From Leptobrachium leishanense (Eukaryota > Chordata > Amphibia > Anura > Megophryidae), in assembly GCA_009667805.1 (NCBI GenBank), contig CM019069.1, forward strand, positions 48,070,153-48,134,152: DNA of 64,000 nucleotides, written 5' to 3'. Shown in pieces: positions 46,535 to 60,087 of the stretch. A program made the translations under genes and the position numbers. Under the pieces are notes generated by a model, which searched no databases, was not told where the DNA came from, and saw nothing but the letters and a program-made list of their open reading frames with translations. Positions within the stretch are counted from its first letter, which is position 1, and the number at the start of each line of letters is the position of its first letter.

Positions 46535-46792
46535 CTATTGTCTACAAATACTCCCCAGTCTCCCTCCACGGCGCTGTGCGATCTCGCAAGAGATTCTATG
46601 GACTCCAGGAGGTGATACTGGAAGCGCTACCACGTCTATCACTGAGAGTAGCACTGCGTTCCGGGGCTAGATGCCGAAGTTGCTCCTGCCCCGGAATCTA
46701 ATGCTAAAATGGGGCTGCTACGTGGAAACCTGCAGGTGGCGATTTTCCCCGTTAGCGTCCATTCCAGTATTGGAAAAGGAATAGAGCCCACT
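46535..46792. mobile_element. GGGCYCTATT-family fragment, inverted
   Basis: It contains CTCCCCAGTCTCCCTCC, GCTAAAATGGGGCTGCTACG and the end GGAATAGAGCCC. It is only the terminal quarter of the family unit and butts against the LTR-like unit. Confidence 0.6.
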
Positions 46793-47065
46793 GTTTTCTA
46801 TTCACAGTGTAGCGCTCACCCCCGGAGGAGCCGCTGAATAAACCTCGGGATAGTCTCACCGCACTAGGAATTACTATACACCAGCACTGTTGTGGATTTT
46901 CTATTTTATATACTTTACTGGTCTCAATAAAGCAGCATAATATACACATATACGGTATTTGAATGGCAGGAATTCGTAATGCGGGAAAAACACGCGGCGG
47001 AAAAGAAACTGTTAACCCTCTCAGTTCTGGAATGTAAGTCCCGTGAAATGGCTCAAAAATATATA

Positions 47066-48683
<1,618 letters not shown>

Positions 48684-48685
48684 TA

Positions 48686-48863
48686 TAAGGTAAATGAGCA
48701 ATGAATAAATGCATTAATCCCCCCCCCGCTTGGCGAGTGCAGTAGCAATGAATCACCACTAGCCGTAACATACTTAAGAATGCAAACTTTTAGTATAGAA
48801 TAATCCAATGTAGCGGAAATTAATCACGATAAGCTCTATATTGAATAATTTTGAACACAACTG
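48686..48863. other. foreign segment ending in an orphan Tc1 TIR
   Basis: The last 23 bases (48841-48863), TTGAATAATTTTGAACACAA then CTG, equal the outer end of the Tc1 element and are followed by TA. They are in the same orientation as the end at 48683, but no element body precedes them. The 155 bp before are absent from the other LTR-like copy. Confidence 0.75.
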
Positions 48864-49527
48864 TATATGTGGTGTCTAGGGTACCCGGGTACTGTGTTCA
48901 ACTGGCCAGTGAACAAAAAGAACAATCTTCGACTAGTCAACGTTGGGGCCCTGTGAATTGAAGCAATATAACAAGTGTGCATTTTCGTTTCGGAACCGTG
49001 GGCCTGGAGGCCTCTCACCCATCCGTCGAACGAACTGGCCAGCACTCGATGCCTCGACCAAAGGATTTTTCTCCGCGTTGAACTGGGACTCTGTGCCAAC
49101 GAATCTGCTCCCCGCTTGCCGAATCTCCGCAACTCGAACAAACAATCCGCCGCCTGCACTCCCGATCGATCGTCGCGGCCTCCTAACTCGAGGTCCTGCC
49201 GGAACCAGCTTGTCCTCCAAATCTCTCAGCGCTGAGTATGTAGGTCACAGCACAATCTCTGTCCCGATCTCCAGCACGAATAAGACAGCGTCTGCGCTCC
49301 GGCCTGGTTGTGATCCTTGACAGCTCCAACATGCGTCCTACACCTCTCGTTGCTCCGCTCAAACTCCACACGCCAAACATGAGGCTGCTGGTGTATATCC
49401 TCCACTTAGTGACCCCACTTCCTGTCCTCTTCACAAAGGGTTCTGGGAGATGAAGTCCTTTTTGTCCAGCATAGTCCACAATGTCTCTAGCTCTGTCTCC
49501 CTCTAGTGGCAACAATAGTTCAATACA

Positions 49528-50365
49528 CCAGAGCTAATCCAAGGCAGCAGTTTAAAAATGTATTTTATTGGAAGGGACTCGTTTGATCCATGATCCCATT
49601 ATTTCAGTTGAGAGGAGATAATTGGAAGTTTCCGTGCAAAATTCTGAAGGGACTTAAATTTTCCATCAGATGTTTTTATCATAATTCCTTTCCTTCTCTA
49701 CTAATAAAAAAAAGGAGGGATTATGGGAAATAAAACGAGATGAGAAGTGCACGGGCAAGGGTTTATATTGCCAAACTAAAACCCTCTAGATTTTAATAAC
49801 CACGCGCAGCCCTGCCTTACACTGAATCTGAAAACGCAACATGAAATTACTCTTTATGTAACATTTCTGTACAGACGTCTATTGTGTCCTGCGTCTGACT
49901 CCTCCGCAGACGGCCCTTAATTGAAGATAATGGCTTAAAAGGGTTTCTAAGGCCATTCTGTTACGGGACAGAAAGAATTCCTTTTAGAGGTTTAGATCTA
50001 AAAAGGAATGAAGAAAGAAAGTCATTAAATTACCAATTTACTGCTCAGTATCAACCGAGCTTTAATACGAGTATGTCAGGGTTCAAAATAAGAAGTGAAT
50101 CATCAGCGACTCGCCTCTCATTTCATAAAGTAATCTCTGAGACCCAGTGCGTTATATAATGTCCTTTATGAAAGGCAGCAATTTGTCCGTGGTAATAAAT
50201 TTCCCAAATAGCGCTCAGAATTCCATTCGTATAATAACACTTTGTACTGTTTTAATGGAGCTGCTTCTTTCACTATTTGGTTTATACTTTATGCCGTCAG
50301 ACCAGCAACTCTGCAAAATCCCATCTATTGTTTATTGGAGTTGAGCTAAATATTTGTGATATATA
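49528..50365. other. unassigned sequence
   Basis: Nothing recognised. Confidence 0.5.
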
Positions 50366-50449
50366 CAGGGCTGGTGCAAAGATTTCTGCCATTCTAGGCA
50401 AAAAACATTTTGCCCGACTCCCCCCCCCCCCAATGTTTGCACACTATGA

Positions 50450-51220
50450 TTAAGGCGTCATATCGCCAAAATGTCTGGGCACCTAAGGGGCGAATTGTCA
50501 GTGAAATACGATGACCTTCGGCGGCAGTGAAATCCCCATAGAGAAGTAACAGTTAATCTATTCAGAGACACCGAACAGCTGTGAAATGCCCAGATTTTTA
50601 CTGGTTTCATTCTCCAGCTCTAAGCAGGTGAAACTCATAGGTTTCAATGTAAAAAAAAAAAAAATCCCCGTTTTTATCAATTTTTTTATTCAACCGTTTA
50701 ATGTTTTCATTTGCAGCAAAAAGTCTCTTTATTAATTTATTTTTTTTAGGCATTTATTAGGAATTTTTCGGCAAAATTTTTGATTCCGATATTTTTTTTT
50801 AAGTGCCGTTTTTATTTATTCTGTAACAGACCTTTTTATTGTTATTAATAGGACCTCTAATATGATTACCAGTTTTTAAACTCCTTTCTTACCCCGTTCG
50901 GCGGCTGTTTGGCTTTTTCCGGCAGCGTTCGGAGTCGGTCAGTGGTCTGTTCAGTGATTAGTTGGCTGCGTTCGGCTGGTTTGCAAATGCGTTCGGCTGT
51001 TTTCAAGATCGATTTGGCAGTTTATCAGATCGATTCAGCCATTTGTCGTATTGATTCGGCTGTTTATCGGTCGCGTTCGGTGGGTCAATTTGGCGTGCTT
51101 TGGGAACCCTGCGGTGGAAGCTGATTCATCGCAGGGTCGGCAAATTGAGGTCACCGAAGGGAGATGAAGGAGAGCGCACAGTAATTTGGCTGAAATTTCA
51201 GTGCCGTCTGTATAACCCCT
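50450..51220. mobile_element. relative of the CAGGGTTATTC family
   Basis: It includes GACCTTCGGCGGCAGTGAAA, CTCATAGGTTTCAATGTAAA, TTCTGTAACAGACC and repeated TTCGGCTG/ATCGATT motifs, ending GTCTGTATAACCCCT then AAAG as at 8420. The left edge is uncertain. It is the empty counterpart of 44558-46530. Confidence 0.55.
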
Positions 51221-51895
51221 AAAGTCTTTCTGCTGTTTCGGTTGATTATAATCTCTTTATATTTGCTGCTGCTCTTTGTATTTCTAATGATTCTCTTTGG
51301 GAGGCACATATTCTACTTTGTTAGTGTTTTCCTTTTTCTCTATCATTTACGGTGGGCTTGTTCCTTTCGATAAGTTCGATTTTGATACAGTTATATGGAT
51401 TTGTATGTTTTATATATACTTACCATATCTCTTTTTTTTATTTCATGCGTATTAAGATGACTTTTATTTTGCATATTGAATAAAGATTGTATATGTTTTT
51501 CATTTTGACTTGTTGTTTAATAGTATTCATGGTGCTACTATATTGGATTTGGAATATTTATTGTTTGTGTTTAGGGCACTGATGCGCACCCAGTTTTCAA
51601 TGTGCAGGATATTCTTTTTGGTTCCACACCAAATATTGTCTCGTGTGAGGTCTCTGGATACTTGCAGGCCAGGCAGTGCATGCAGGAGGCTTGATATAAT
51701 GAATCCCTTCCCTGCCATTCACTTGTTGCCCAGCAGTGCCTGTTCAGTTAGCAGCTTGCTGTGAGACAGGAGTCAGCTCGTATCCAGAGGGTGCTCACAG
51801 TCCGACAGCTCTCACGGCTATCAGCTGTGCGAGACTATCGGCCGGAGGGCGCTGCTGCAAACACCGGCAGCGCTAAACAGAATATAATTTTTATC
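51221..51895. other. unassigned sequence
   Basis: Nothing recognised; may belong to the surrounding hAT-like shell. Confidence 0.45.
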
Positions 51896-51898
51896 ATA

Positions 51899-52805
51899 CA
51901 GGGTTATTCAAAGAGAATTGAAAAGCCACCGCACGTTTCGGTGACTTTTCGTTCTCTTCAGTTCGGTGCGATTTGGCGATCCCATTTCGACGACCCTGCG
52001 GTGTATTCAGCAAGCACCACAGGGCCGTCGTAATGCAGGGAAAAGTCGTCGCAAACCTGCTGAAAACTCACCGCAAAACGAGGGCGAACGCACACGGAAA
52101 CCCGCAAAACATCTGGATTAACCCGCCAAAGATGCCGGAGAAACCCGAGCAGGAGCCGAACACAGCGCAGAGCAGCCGCCAGAAAAAAACAGACACTGCA
52201 GACGAATGGAGTGAAATATTTTTTTTTAAAAAAAGTACGCTTGAATGTTTGAAAAGTGAAAAGCTGTTTGCAAAGAAACTACTGAACGAAAATGTCTGAA
52301 ATGTACATATGAGGTCCAATGAATGATAATAAAAAAGGGCTGTTACAGAAAAAAGAAAAACAATTTTAAAAAAACGGGAACATTTTTTTGCAAACAAAAT
52401 CCCCAAAAATGCCTAAAAGGTCCTAAAAAATGTACACATAAAGAGACTTTTTAATGCAGAATATTATAATGAACGGTTTATTAGATATTGAATTAAAACG
52501 GGAATATTTTTAACATTGAAGCCTATGGGATTCGCCTGAATAAACCTGCCGCATTAAACCACTGAATGGCAAGGCAATTCGGCAACTTTTCACTGCAGGT
52601 TTTTGGTCTCTGAATAGCCGAAGCATTGCTCCTTTATGGGGTTTTCACTGCCCTCGAACAGGCACCGTATGTGCAGGCAATTTGCCAGGATTTGGCAAAC
52701 TGCCTGCTCTCTGAATAGCCGAATGGCCAGGAAAGGTAACCGTATGCTGAATTTCAGCGTTCGGTTACCTTTCTCCAGCAATTCGGAGCTCTTTGAATAA
52801 CCCTG
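51899..52805. mobile_element. CAGGGTTATTC-family element, uninterrupted, 907 bp
   Basis: ATA lies on both sides (51896-51898, 52806-52808). The ends are CAGGGTTATTCAAAGAGAAT and CTCTTTGAATAACCCTG. Both subterminal palindromes are present, and a TTAA at 52365-52368 marks the place where the copies at 18164 and 25846 carry their piggyBac-type insertions. Useful as the reference empty form. Confidence 0.88.
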
Positions 52806-52808
52806 ATA

Positions 52809-53755
52809 GTCTCTATGGTTATATTACCCCAGCACAGCACCCTCCTCCTAATAGCACCATAGGCAACTGCCTAGTTGGCCCAATGGATGCACCAGCCCTG
52901 ACTACAGTATACTCACACTGCCTGGCTGAAAAAGGTCACACACTGCAATATTTTGTTTGAGAAGGAAGACTTCTCATTATAGAACTTTTGCAATTTGTCC
53001 TCGATTTATTAAGAAACTGCATGAGGTTAAACAGTGACAGGGATTCTCAAAACATTCTATGCAAGGACCACAAAAAGATGCATAATGGTACTTAGAGTGT
53101 CCCTTTAAAAAAAATACAGCAAGACAAGATTTAATACGCCTCATATGACTTAGTACTTCAATTAATTGCGTTATATGGTTGGCTCATCAAGGTTTTTTTT
53201 TAATACGGAACAACATGTATTGGTTACCAGGACTATAAATCCCAAAAAGAACATCGTATACACAATACCTGGGGCTGATTCACTGGGACAGGAGCAAGTA
53301 AAGACATAACACCAAAAATCTGGGTGTTGTCTCGGAATAGTCACGGCAAAGAAATTTCACCTTCAAGTCAATTACTTGCATCTTTTTTGCCCACAATGAT
53401 TGGAAATAGTACATTTATTCCTCAGCTAATATTCTCTGCGTGAACACTGATTTTTAAGATTCGAAAGCTTTTGCGTGACGGACGTTACAATAACTCTATT
53501 TCACTGTATTCACTGTATTCCATGCAAGGATAGTTTGACAAAGAAAAATATATCACGGAAATACAAGATAGAAGATTTTCACTTTCTGCATATGTCTTTT
53601 TTTATGGTGCAAATCATTTGGGAATGGGAGAATTTGTAACAAATATAAGGTGCCATATTTCTATCATCCTGGCTGCCTTCAAGGGGTAACAGACTACGAT
53701 TTGTTCAGGGGCCCAATGTCTCCAGCAGGCCTTTGCCAGACATAGCTAAAGCTTG
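52809..53755. other. mostly unassigned; one Tc1-like end
   Basis: 52913-52945 (ACACTGCCTGGCTGAAAAAG, GTCACACACTG) resembles the TIR of the Tc1 relics at 13360 and 39384. The rest is unrecognised. Confidence 0.5.
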
Positions 53756-53779
53756 CCTAAGCACTGCTGGTAGTAAGGG

Positions 53780-54345
53780 CCCTTCCATGTTGCCCAGGAC
53801 TTGACAACGAGGATAACAAGAAATGTGCTGGTGGGCTGCAGCACCTGGGGTTGGTTAGAGCACTATAACTCGTCATTGAGCACCAAGAGAGAATGGTTAA
53901 TGACTTTGACAAGGGCCAAATGGTGACGGCTAAACGAATGGGCCAGAACATCTCCAAAACGGCAAGTCTTGTGGCGTGTTCATGGTATGCAATGGTCAGT
54001 ACCTTCCAAAAGTGGTGCAAAGAAGAACATCCAGTGAAATCATAATGCTGGCCATGATAGAGAGGAATCAGAACACACTTTACATGTACCACCTACTAGA
54101 GATTGTTGCAGTCCGTGTAACCCCCTTCAATGCCATGGTGTTCCCTGATGGCAGTGTCCTCTTACTGCAGGATAATGCACCCCGACAACTACAATAAATT
54201 GTACTGGAATGGTTTGAGGAACATGACAAAGATTTCAAGGTGTTGCCTTTCTTCCAAATTTCCCAGATCTCAATCTGATTGAGCATCTGTGGGATGTGCT
54301 GCAACAACCTTTGTACCCTGAATGGGTCACATCAGTTAATGCCAC
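53780..54345 (+). pseudogene. decayed Tc1/mariner transposase
   Basis: Fragments in shifting frames match the Tc1 C-terminus: FPDGSVLLLQDNAP (second Asp block), then after an in-frame stop VLEWFEEHDKDFKVLP, and in another frame NLIEHLWDVLQQ, where the catalytic Glu would lie. There are several stops and frameshifts. It belongs to a different Tc1 lineage from the intact copy and is clearly old. Confidence 0.8.
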
Positions 54346-54419
54346 TTCCTTGAGGGACCCCGTTCTCCCACCAGCAGTCTTTCTTGCATTTCTCGAGCTC
54401 TTAGCCAAAGCTTAAGAAT

Positions 54420-55369
54420 GAGGTAACACACAGATCTGGAGGTTTAGAAAAGACAGAAACTACTGAGCCTTTAATGAAATAATATATACAGTGCCGGATG
54501 GAGCCTGGCAGCCAATGAAAAATTACAACCAGCCTTTTTTCTGCACTTCATCATAATCCCTGCTATTGAATACTGTTTTTACTGCTCTGCAGTTTCTGTT
54601 CCACTTCTCGGCATCTGGCACATAGTTAGACCAGGGACAGATAATGGGATTAGTATTGCTCAACATTTGGCAAGCAAGACAGGACAATATCCACTCAAAC
54701 CTTTAACAGATACAAACACATTCCAGATAGGGGGAGTTGGAAAAGACGAAGGTAACCCCACAGTAATCCTATCAGCAGGTATTAACTGATAAACATAGAC
54801 AATAACGATATCAACAATAATAGTATTGATACATATCACAAACAACAGAAACACTTCATATCTACGTAAGCATACGACCTAGTGATACTTCTTATGGGCC
54901 ATTACTCTGTTCTAAATTATCTCTTGTCCACTTTTTACGACAGATACAACTCTCCTTCAAAGTTGGTGTTACCAGGCAAGGTAGATATGACATCTATTGT
55001 TGGTACATGGATTTGGATGTAAGGAACGAATGCACCTTTGCAAGTCAAACCAATATGTAACAATGCGACCGCTGCAAATTATTATTATGCTTTGTTTATA
55101 TAGCGCTTACATATTCTGCAAGGCTGAACAATGTGTACATGCCTGGGCAATCGATGCATGCTCTGATGACTTGAAGCTGTACCCAGACACGGACATAAGT
55201 TGTCATAAAATGCCATTTGGCAAAAATAGAAGTTTATTAATTTAGTGTGATTGAGCTGGGGTTGTGTTGTGTCCATTTAGCTCTGTCAATGAATGTCACA
55301 GATGCGGTCAACGGTTGTCAGCGCCCAAACCAGCTAATGGTGAGCCCTATATGGAGGCACTGGTGATAT
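54420..55369. other. mostly unassigned; small LINE tail
   Basis: 55081-55128 (ATTATTATGCTTTGTTTATA, AGCGCTTACATATTCTGCA) resembles an inverted LINE 3' end. The rest is unrecognised. Confidence 0.5.
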
Positions 55370-55377
55370 ATCTAACG

Positions 55378-55559
55378 CAGTGTTTCCCAAAGCTGTCCTC
55401 GGGACTCTCAACCAGGCCAGATTTTGCAGATCACCATGAGGAAATGCAGACTGAATCCTGCAATCACTGAGCAGCAAATCATATCACCTGTGCTGAGCTT
55501 CAGATATCCTGCAAACCTGGCGAGGTGGAGGGTCCTGAGGACAGGTTTGGGAAACCCTG
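55378..55559. mobile_element. hAT MITE, 182 bp
   Basis: It has a perfect 8-bp duplication ATCTAACG (55370-55377, 55560-55567). The ends CAGTGTTTCCCAAAGCTGTC and GACAGGTTTGGGAAACCCTG are inverted repeats. Non-coding. Confidence 0.93.
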
Positions 55560-55567
55560 ATCTAACG

Positions 55568-56620
55568 TATGAATGTCTGTTTTAACTAGATAAGTTCATG
55601 GATTGTAACCTGATGTATCTTTGAAGCATTCTCTGTCTCTGTCTCAACAAGAGGCGTTCAGCAAAGTTAAAACACAGTTTGCACATGATCCTCATCCGAA
55701 CTGTCAAGTGTGATGGTGGGAGTGTGATGGAATGAGAATGCTTTGCTGCCTCAGGGCCTGGAGTGTTTGTCATTACTGACCTAGCCATAAATTCTGCTGA
55801 GTATCAGTAGGTCAAGAGAAAAAAATATTAGCTGATCAATGAACAGAAGTGAGTACAATATAGAGGTTTGGGATTATACTCAGGGGTCGAGTCCTAAAAT
55901 AAAAATAATGTTTGGGAACTTGCCAAGATTTGTCTCCACCCTCGATTACTGCCTTTAAAGGGACGCATTTAAAACCCATTATAAAGCAAATGCTCCTGTT
56001 TTTTTCTTTGTTAGAAGTAATTGCATGTAGAAAAGGAAAAATAAAGTAAGGTTTGGATCTCGTGTTTCTCTTTTCTGTATTTTTCCCATGATTTGTGGCT
56101 CTTGTTTATTTAATCTACATTATCTAACAGTTAAGGAGGTGCTTCAACAGTTTCCACACACTTTACTATAACCAAAGGGAAAATAAGACAAAATGAAAAC
56201 AAACATAGGAATAGAAACAAGAGCTGTAGAGGGCCTTGCTCAGAGGACATTACAGTCTAGAGGTGTCAGGTGAGAGTGGGATGGAGAATCTGTCAATGCC
56301 TCTTCCTATACGTGTATGAATGAGTGTGTATCTTTGGCGCTAAGATTCTTTTGTTCTTAGTAAGGCACAGCAGCAACAGCAACGTGTTTTTCTTTATAAT
56401 ATCTACTCTTCATAGCCAATTTTGGTGGAGTGCTCCTCCCCTTAAGGTGTCTGGACCTGCCTTTGCTCCCCAAGCTTTGATGTTGGAAGATAAGGAGCGC
56501 AGAGCTGCAGTCTGTAGGGTCTACAAAGTTGCAGTATAAACAGGATTAACTCCTTGTTGGCAGATCAGGAGTATAAAGTCTAAAATGACCAGTGTCTTCT
56601 TTTACCACACTGGATTTATC
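55568..56620. other. unassigned sequence
   Basis: Nothing recognised. Confidence 0.5.
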
Positions 56621-56622
56621 AA

Positions 56623-57925
56623 CCTCCCTGGCAGTCTAATTTTTGGGAAAAACTGCATCTAAAAGCGGTCTATTTTTTTTGTTTTTGCCCCCCTAGCGGC
56701 ATCCCGAGTGTGGCTCGGAGTTAAATACCTATGTTGGAAGCGGTAACCCCGAGCAACACTCGGGATGCCGCTGGATACATCACCTCTCCATGCGCTCCCT
56801 CGATGTCCCCAGCTGCCTCATCCGGCGACCACAACCTCATACTTCCTGGTTCCATCCTCGCGAGAAGGAATCCAGGATGTAAAACGCCGTGATCGCCAGA
56901 GGAGACTGCAGAGATCAGCGAGGGAGCGCACGGAGAGGTAATGTATACAGAAAAAATGGCGTCGCGCCCATACTCACCGGAGCGGCAGCAACTGTCAGGA
57001 GTAACAGCCCAGTCAATGTATAAAACATAACAAGGAAAAAGAGTGTCATCTGCGCTCGTTTCTATGTGTTCCATGTACAACAAAAATGAGGTTTTTGTTT
57101 GTTTCAATGGCCATTGCAACGTAAGCCCACTCGCCACTTCAAGGCACCTCTTTAGAGTGGGTACCTAACAATTGTAACCAAAAGGCCGCTCTACTGAGCA
57201 GCTCCAAGTCCCTCCAGCTGCTTTTCAGCCAAGGAGAGGCAAAGATGGTGGCTTTTATTTATACACGCACCAAACACTTCCCATTTGGGATCAAAAACAA
57301 AAACATGGAAAGAGGAACAGCTGCAGAACGACAGACTGGTGTTACAAGCATGATATACATAGATACAGAAAAATTGGCGTCGCGCCCATACTCACCGGAG
57401 CGGCAGCAACTGTCAGGAGTAACAGCCCAGTCAATGTATAAAACATAACAAGGATAAAGAGTAACATCTGCGCTCGTTTCTATGTGTTCCATGTACAACA
57501 AAAATTTGTTTTTTGTTTGTTTCAATGGCCATTGCAACGTAAGCCCACTCGCCACTTCAAGGCACCTCTTTAGAGTGGGTACCTAACAATTGTAACCAAA
57601 AGGCCGCTCTACTGAGCAGCTCCAAGCCCCTCCAGCTGCTTTTCAGCAAGGAGAGACTTGGAGCTGCTCAGTAGAGCGGCCTTTTGGTTACAATTGTTAG
57701 GTACCCACTCTAAAGAGGTGCCTTGAAGTGGCGAGTGGGCTTACGTTGCAATGGCCATTGAAACAAACAAAAAACAAATTTTTGTTGTACATGGAACACA
57801 TAGAAACGAGCGCAGATGACACTCTTTTTCCCAGGTAATGTATACAGCCCGAGTGTGTCTCAGGGTTACTGCTCTCAGCGGTGAAATTTAACCCTGTGAC
57901 ACACTTGGGATAACCGTCAGGGAGG
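56623..57925. mobile_element. CCTCCCTGGC piggyBac-type MITE with large insertion
   Basis: The ends are CCTCCCTGGCAGTCTAATTT and GTCAGGGAGG. The right flank is TTAA (57926-57929) and the left is TCAA (56619-56622, one change). Arms contain inverted CCCGAGTGTGGCTCGG/CCGAGCAACACTCGGG and GGGAGCGCA motifs. The insertion 56951-57832 accounts for about 880 bp of its 1303 bp. Confidence 0.8.
56951..57832. mobile_element. insertion built of direct and inverted copies
   Basis: It is bounded by a perfect 15-bp direct repeat AGGTAATGTATACAG (56936-56950, 57833-57847). It contains a unit A (about 56946-57239), a spacer, a near-identical direct copy A' (57364-57655) and an inverted partial copy A'' (57656-57832). 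A'' pairs more exactly with A (GGAAAAAGAGTGTCATC) than with neighbouring A' (GGATAAAGAGTAACATC). Short frames repeated in it are products of duplication. Confidence 0.8.
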
Positions 57926-57941
57926 TTAAGGCTTACTTTAA

Positions 57942-58331
57942 CCTCACTGGCGGTCTGATTCTGACATATTTTATATGTCAGAATCGGTCCAATTAATCTG
58001 GCCCCCTAGCGGTATTAGTGTGGCTTGGGGGTTAACTTTCAATACTGAAAGCAGTATCCCCGCAGCCACACTCGGGCCGATACTTACATGTCCTGCGCTC
58101 CCTCGCTGTCCCCGCAGTCACACTGCAGCCGATCGTGATGTCACACTTCCTGGTTTCACTCCTCGCGAGAAGAGATCCAGGCAGTGTGACGTTGCGAGCG
58201 GCTGGAGGAGACTGCGGGATCAGCGAGGGAGCGCAGGACATGTAAGTATCCAGCACGAGTGTGGCTCGGGGATACCGCTTTCAGTATGAAAAGTTAACCC
58301 CGAGCCACACTCGGGAAAACCATCAGGGAGG
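57942..58331. mobile_element. CCTCCCTGGC piggyBac-type MITE, 390 bp
   Basis: TTAA lies on both sides (57938-57941, 58332-58335). The ends are CCTCACTGGCGGTCTGATT and CATCAGGGAGG. It is built of nested inverted arms (CCCGAGCCACACTCGGG, CGCTCCCTCGCTG/CAGCGAGGGAGCG, GGATCTCTTCTCGCGAGG-like), so it folds into a long hairpin. It lies 12 bp from the copy at 56623. Confidence 0.88.
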
Positions 58332-58335
58332 TTAA

Positions 58336-58586
58336 GGATGAATGCAAATAACAAAGGAAAGCTGGTACCATGTTCATAAATGGTTAATAAAGGAAAACGA
58401 ATTTAGTAGTGCTGCTATTTCATTGATAATAATGTTGCCTCACTCCACACCCAATACCCATCACAAAAATAAAAGGTAAGCTCACGCACAATTTATATCC
58501 TGCATAAAGTGCCCAACTGTGCGAGACACAATAAATAAGCATGCACAATTTGTGTAACCAGGAGGCAGTTTATACAGGATATACAT
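58336..58586. other. unassigned sequence
   Basis: Nothing recognised. Confidence 0.5.
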
Positions 58587-58842
58587 AGGGTTGCCAGATT
58601 GGCCATGCTTTCCTGGACACATAATCTGTTCAAGCTGATGGGCATTGCATCAAAAATGCTGCCCCGCTGCATGTAGAATCCATACGCTGCAGGTAAGAAA
58701 TCAAAGAGGTATACCAGTTGGACTGCTTTGATTTCCTTCCTGCAGATATGAATTATACATGCTGCAGGGCAGCACTTTCCCCTGTGCTCCCTCTGCATGA
58801 AATACGTGTCCAGGAAAATATGGCCGAGATCTGGCAACTCTA
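58587..58842. mobile_element. hAT-like MITE, 256 bp
   Basis: The ends AGGGTTGCCAGATTGGCCAT and ATGGCCGAGATCTGGCAACT, then CTA, are imperfect inverted repeats. ATACAT lies on both flanks (58581-58586, 58843-58848). A duplication of 6 bp is shorter than hAT standard, so edges may be off by a base or two. Internal arms (TTCCTGGACACATA / TACGTGTCCAGGAA) also pair. Confidence 0.7.
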
Positions 58843-58871
58843 ATACATGGTGGAGGTCGCTTGCTGAGTAA

Positions 58872-59301
58872 GGCTGGGGTCAGATTAACGCATTTTTAAC
58901 GTGCGTTTAGGCGCACTTAATCACGGCCGCAGTAGCAGAAAATGACGGGCAATGACGGCCAATATACGAAGTACGGCCGCACGAAAGTGCAGCCGCGCAA
59001 CGCAAGCGGCAAACAAACACATTTTTTCGAGAACGCAGAACCGCTTGTACTGACGTACAGAGTGCGCTGCGTCTGCATAGCGGTGTGTGTGAGTGAGTAG
59101 GAGATGTCAGACGCTGCTCATGTCCGTCCTACATAACGTCCAGACACTCAAAGTTTCCTGGTTTGGATCCGTAGAAAATCACGCACGAAAATGCGCATCG
59201 TATGACCGCTTTCGCGTCCACCGTAAAAAAAAATACGTCAATGCGTTCGGACGCACTTTTTGACGGTCGCTGCGAATAATGCGTTCGTTTGACCCTAGCC
59301 T
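58872..59301. mobile_element. PIF/Harbinger-type MITE, 430 bp, inverted
   Basis: TAA lies on both flanks (58869-58871, 59302-59304). The ends are GGCTGGGGTCAGATTAACGC and GCGTTCGTTTGACCCTAGCC. The interior is the reverse complement of the 13791, 24985 and 42582 copies. Confidence 0.88.
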
Positions 59302-59304
59302 TAA

Positions 59305-60087
59305 AGCTCCATTGCTTCACCAAGTAACTTTACTCAGCAAGCAAATAGATTGTAAGCTCTCGAGCAGGGTCCTCTCTCCTACTGCCCTGTGTGTGGAATG
59401 TCTATGTATATTTGTTATTCTGTCTCTTCCATTGTACAGCGCTACGGAACTTGTTGGCACTTTATAAATACTTGTAACTAACTGTGTGCCAGCTTAACAT
59501 TTTTTTTTCTCTATAATAACAACTGGAACCCTTCTTCAGGGAGACATAAAAATAACTTTTCCTTTTTTTCCCTTCTTAATACGCATTCCATTGGTTGGTG
59601 AAAATATGAAAAAGCCAGATATTCAGGAAATTCATCTTTAGGGACTTATTTCTCAATCTAATGTACTATTCTAGTTATTGAAGATAAAGCTCTCTTAATT
59701 TCGCATCTTCCCAGGGTCCAGTCCTTCCGAAAATACTGTGCTCGTATGACATAAAGACGTATTGAACGCGTTAGATCAGATTCAGGATGCTATTCAATGT
59801 ACAGGATCTGTTTACACCTCAAGGCAGGAGTGATGTCAGCGGTTCATCCCTACAGGGTCAATATATTGAGCACAGCTGGGTTGGGGGCAGGAGGGGGGCT
59901 ACATATACATTGTATACCTTCAAAAAGCATTTTTATTCTAAAATACTAATAATTATACAGTTAGACATGATATGTGAAAATGAAAAAACAATAAGGTGGA
60001 AAAAATGGCGCAGATAATGTGTAGATGGTCGGTCTTGGGTAGCAGCAAGGGCACAAACGCACACTCCCAAGTGCGAATAGTCAATGG
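59305..60087. other. unassigned; LINE 3' end at start
   Basis: 59343-59476 is a LINE 3' end (AGATTGTAAGCTCTCGAGCA, TTGTACAGCGCTACGGAAC, CACTTTATAAATAC) on the plus strand. The rest is unrecognised. Confidence 0.55.

Larger units (their letters stand above)
50366..52900. mobile_element. possible hAT element shell with nested elements
   Basis: The left end CAGGGCTGGTGCAAAG and right end GGATGCACCAGCCCTG are inverted repeats with CAG/CTG termini, and TAGGC motifs follow inside both ends. Between them lie two other elements (50450-51220, 51899-52805). The expected 8-bp duplication is not matched (GATATATA against ACTACAGT), so the pair may come from two separate insertions. Confidence 0.4.

Noticed and set aside
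57245..57555. Frames repeated at 56721-57137 and 57259-57555
   Set aside because: Explained by the direct duplication A/A' inside the insertion, with no known protein motif.
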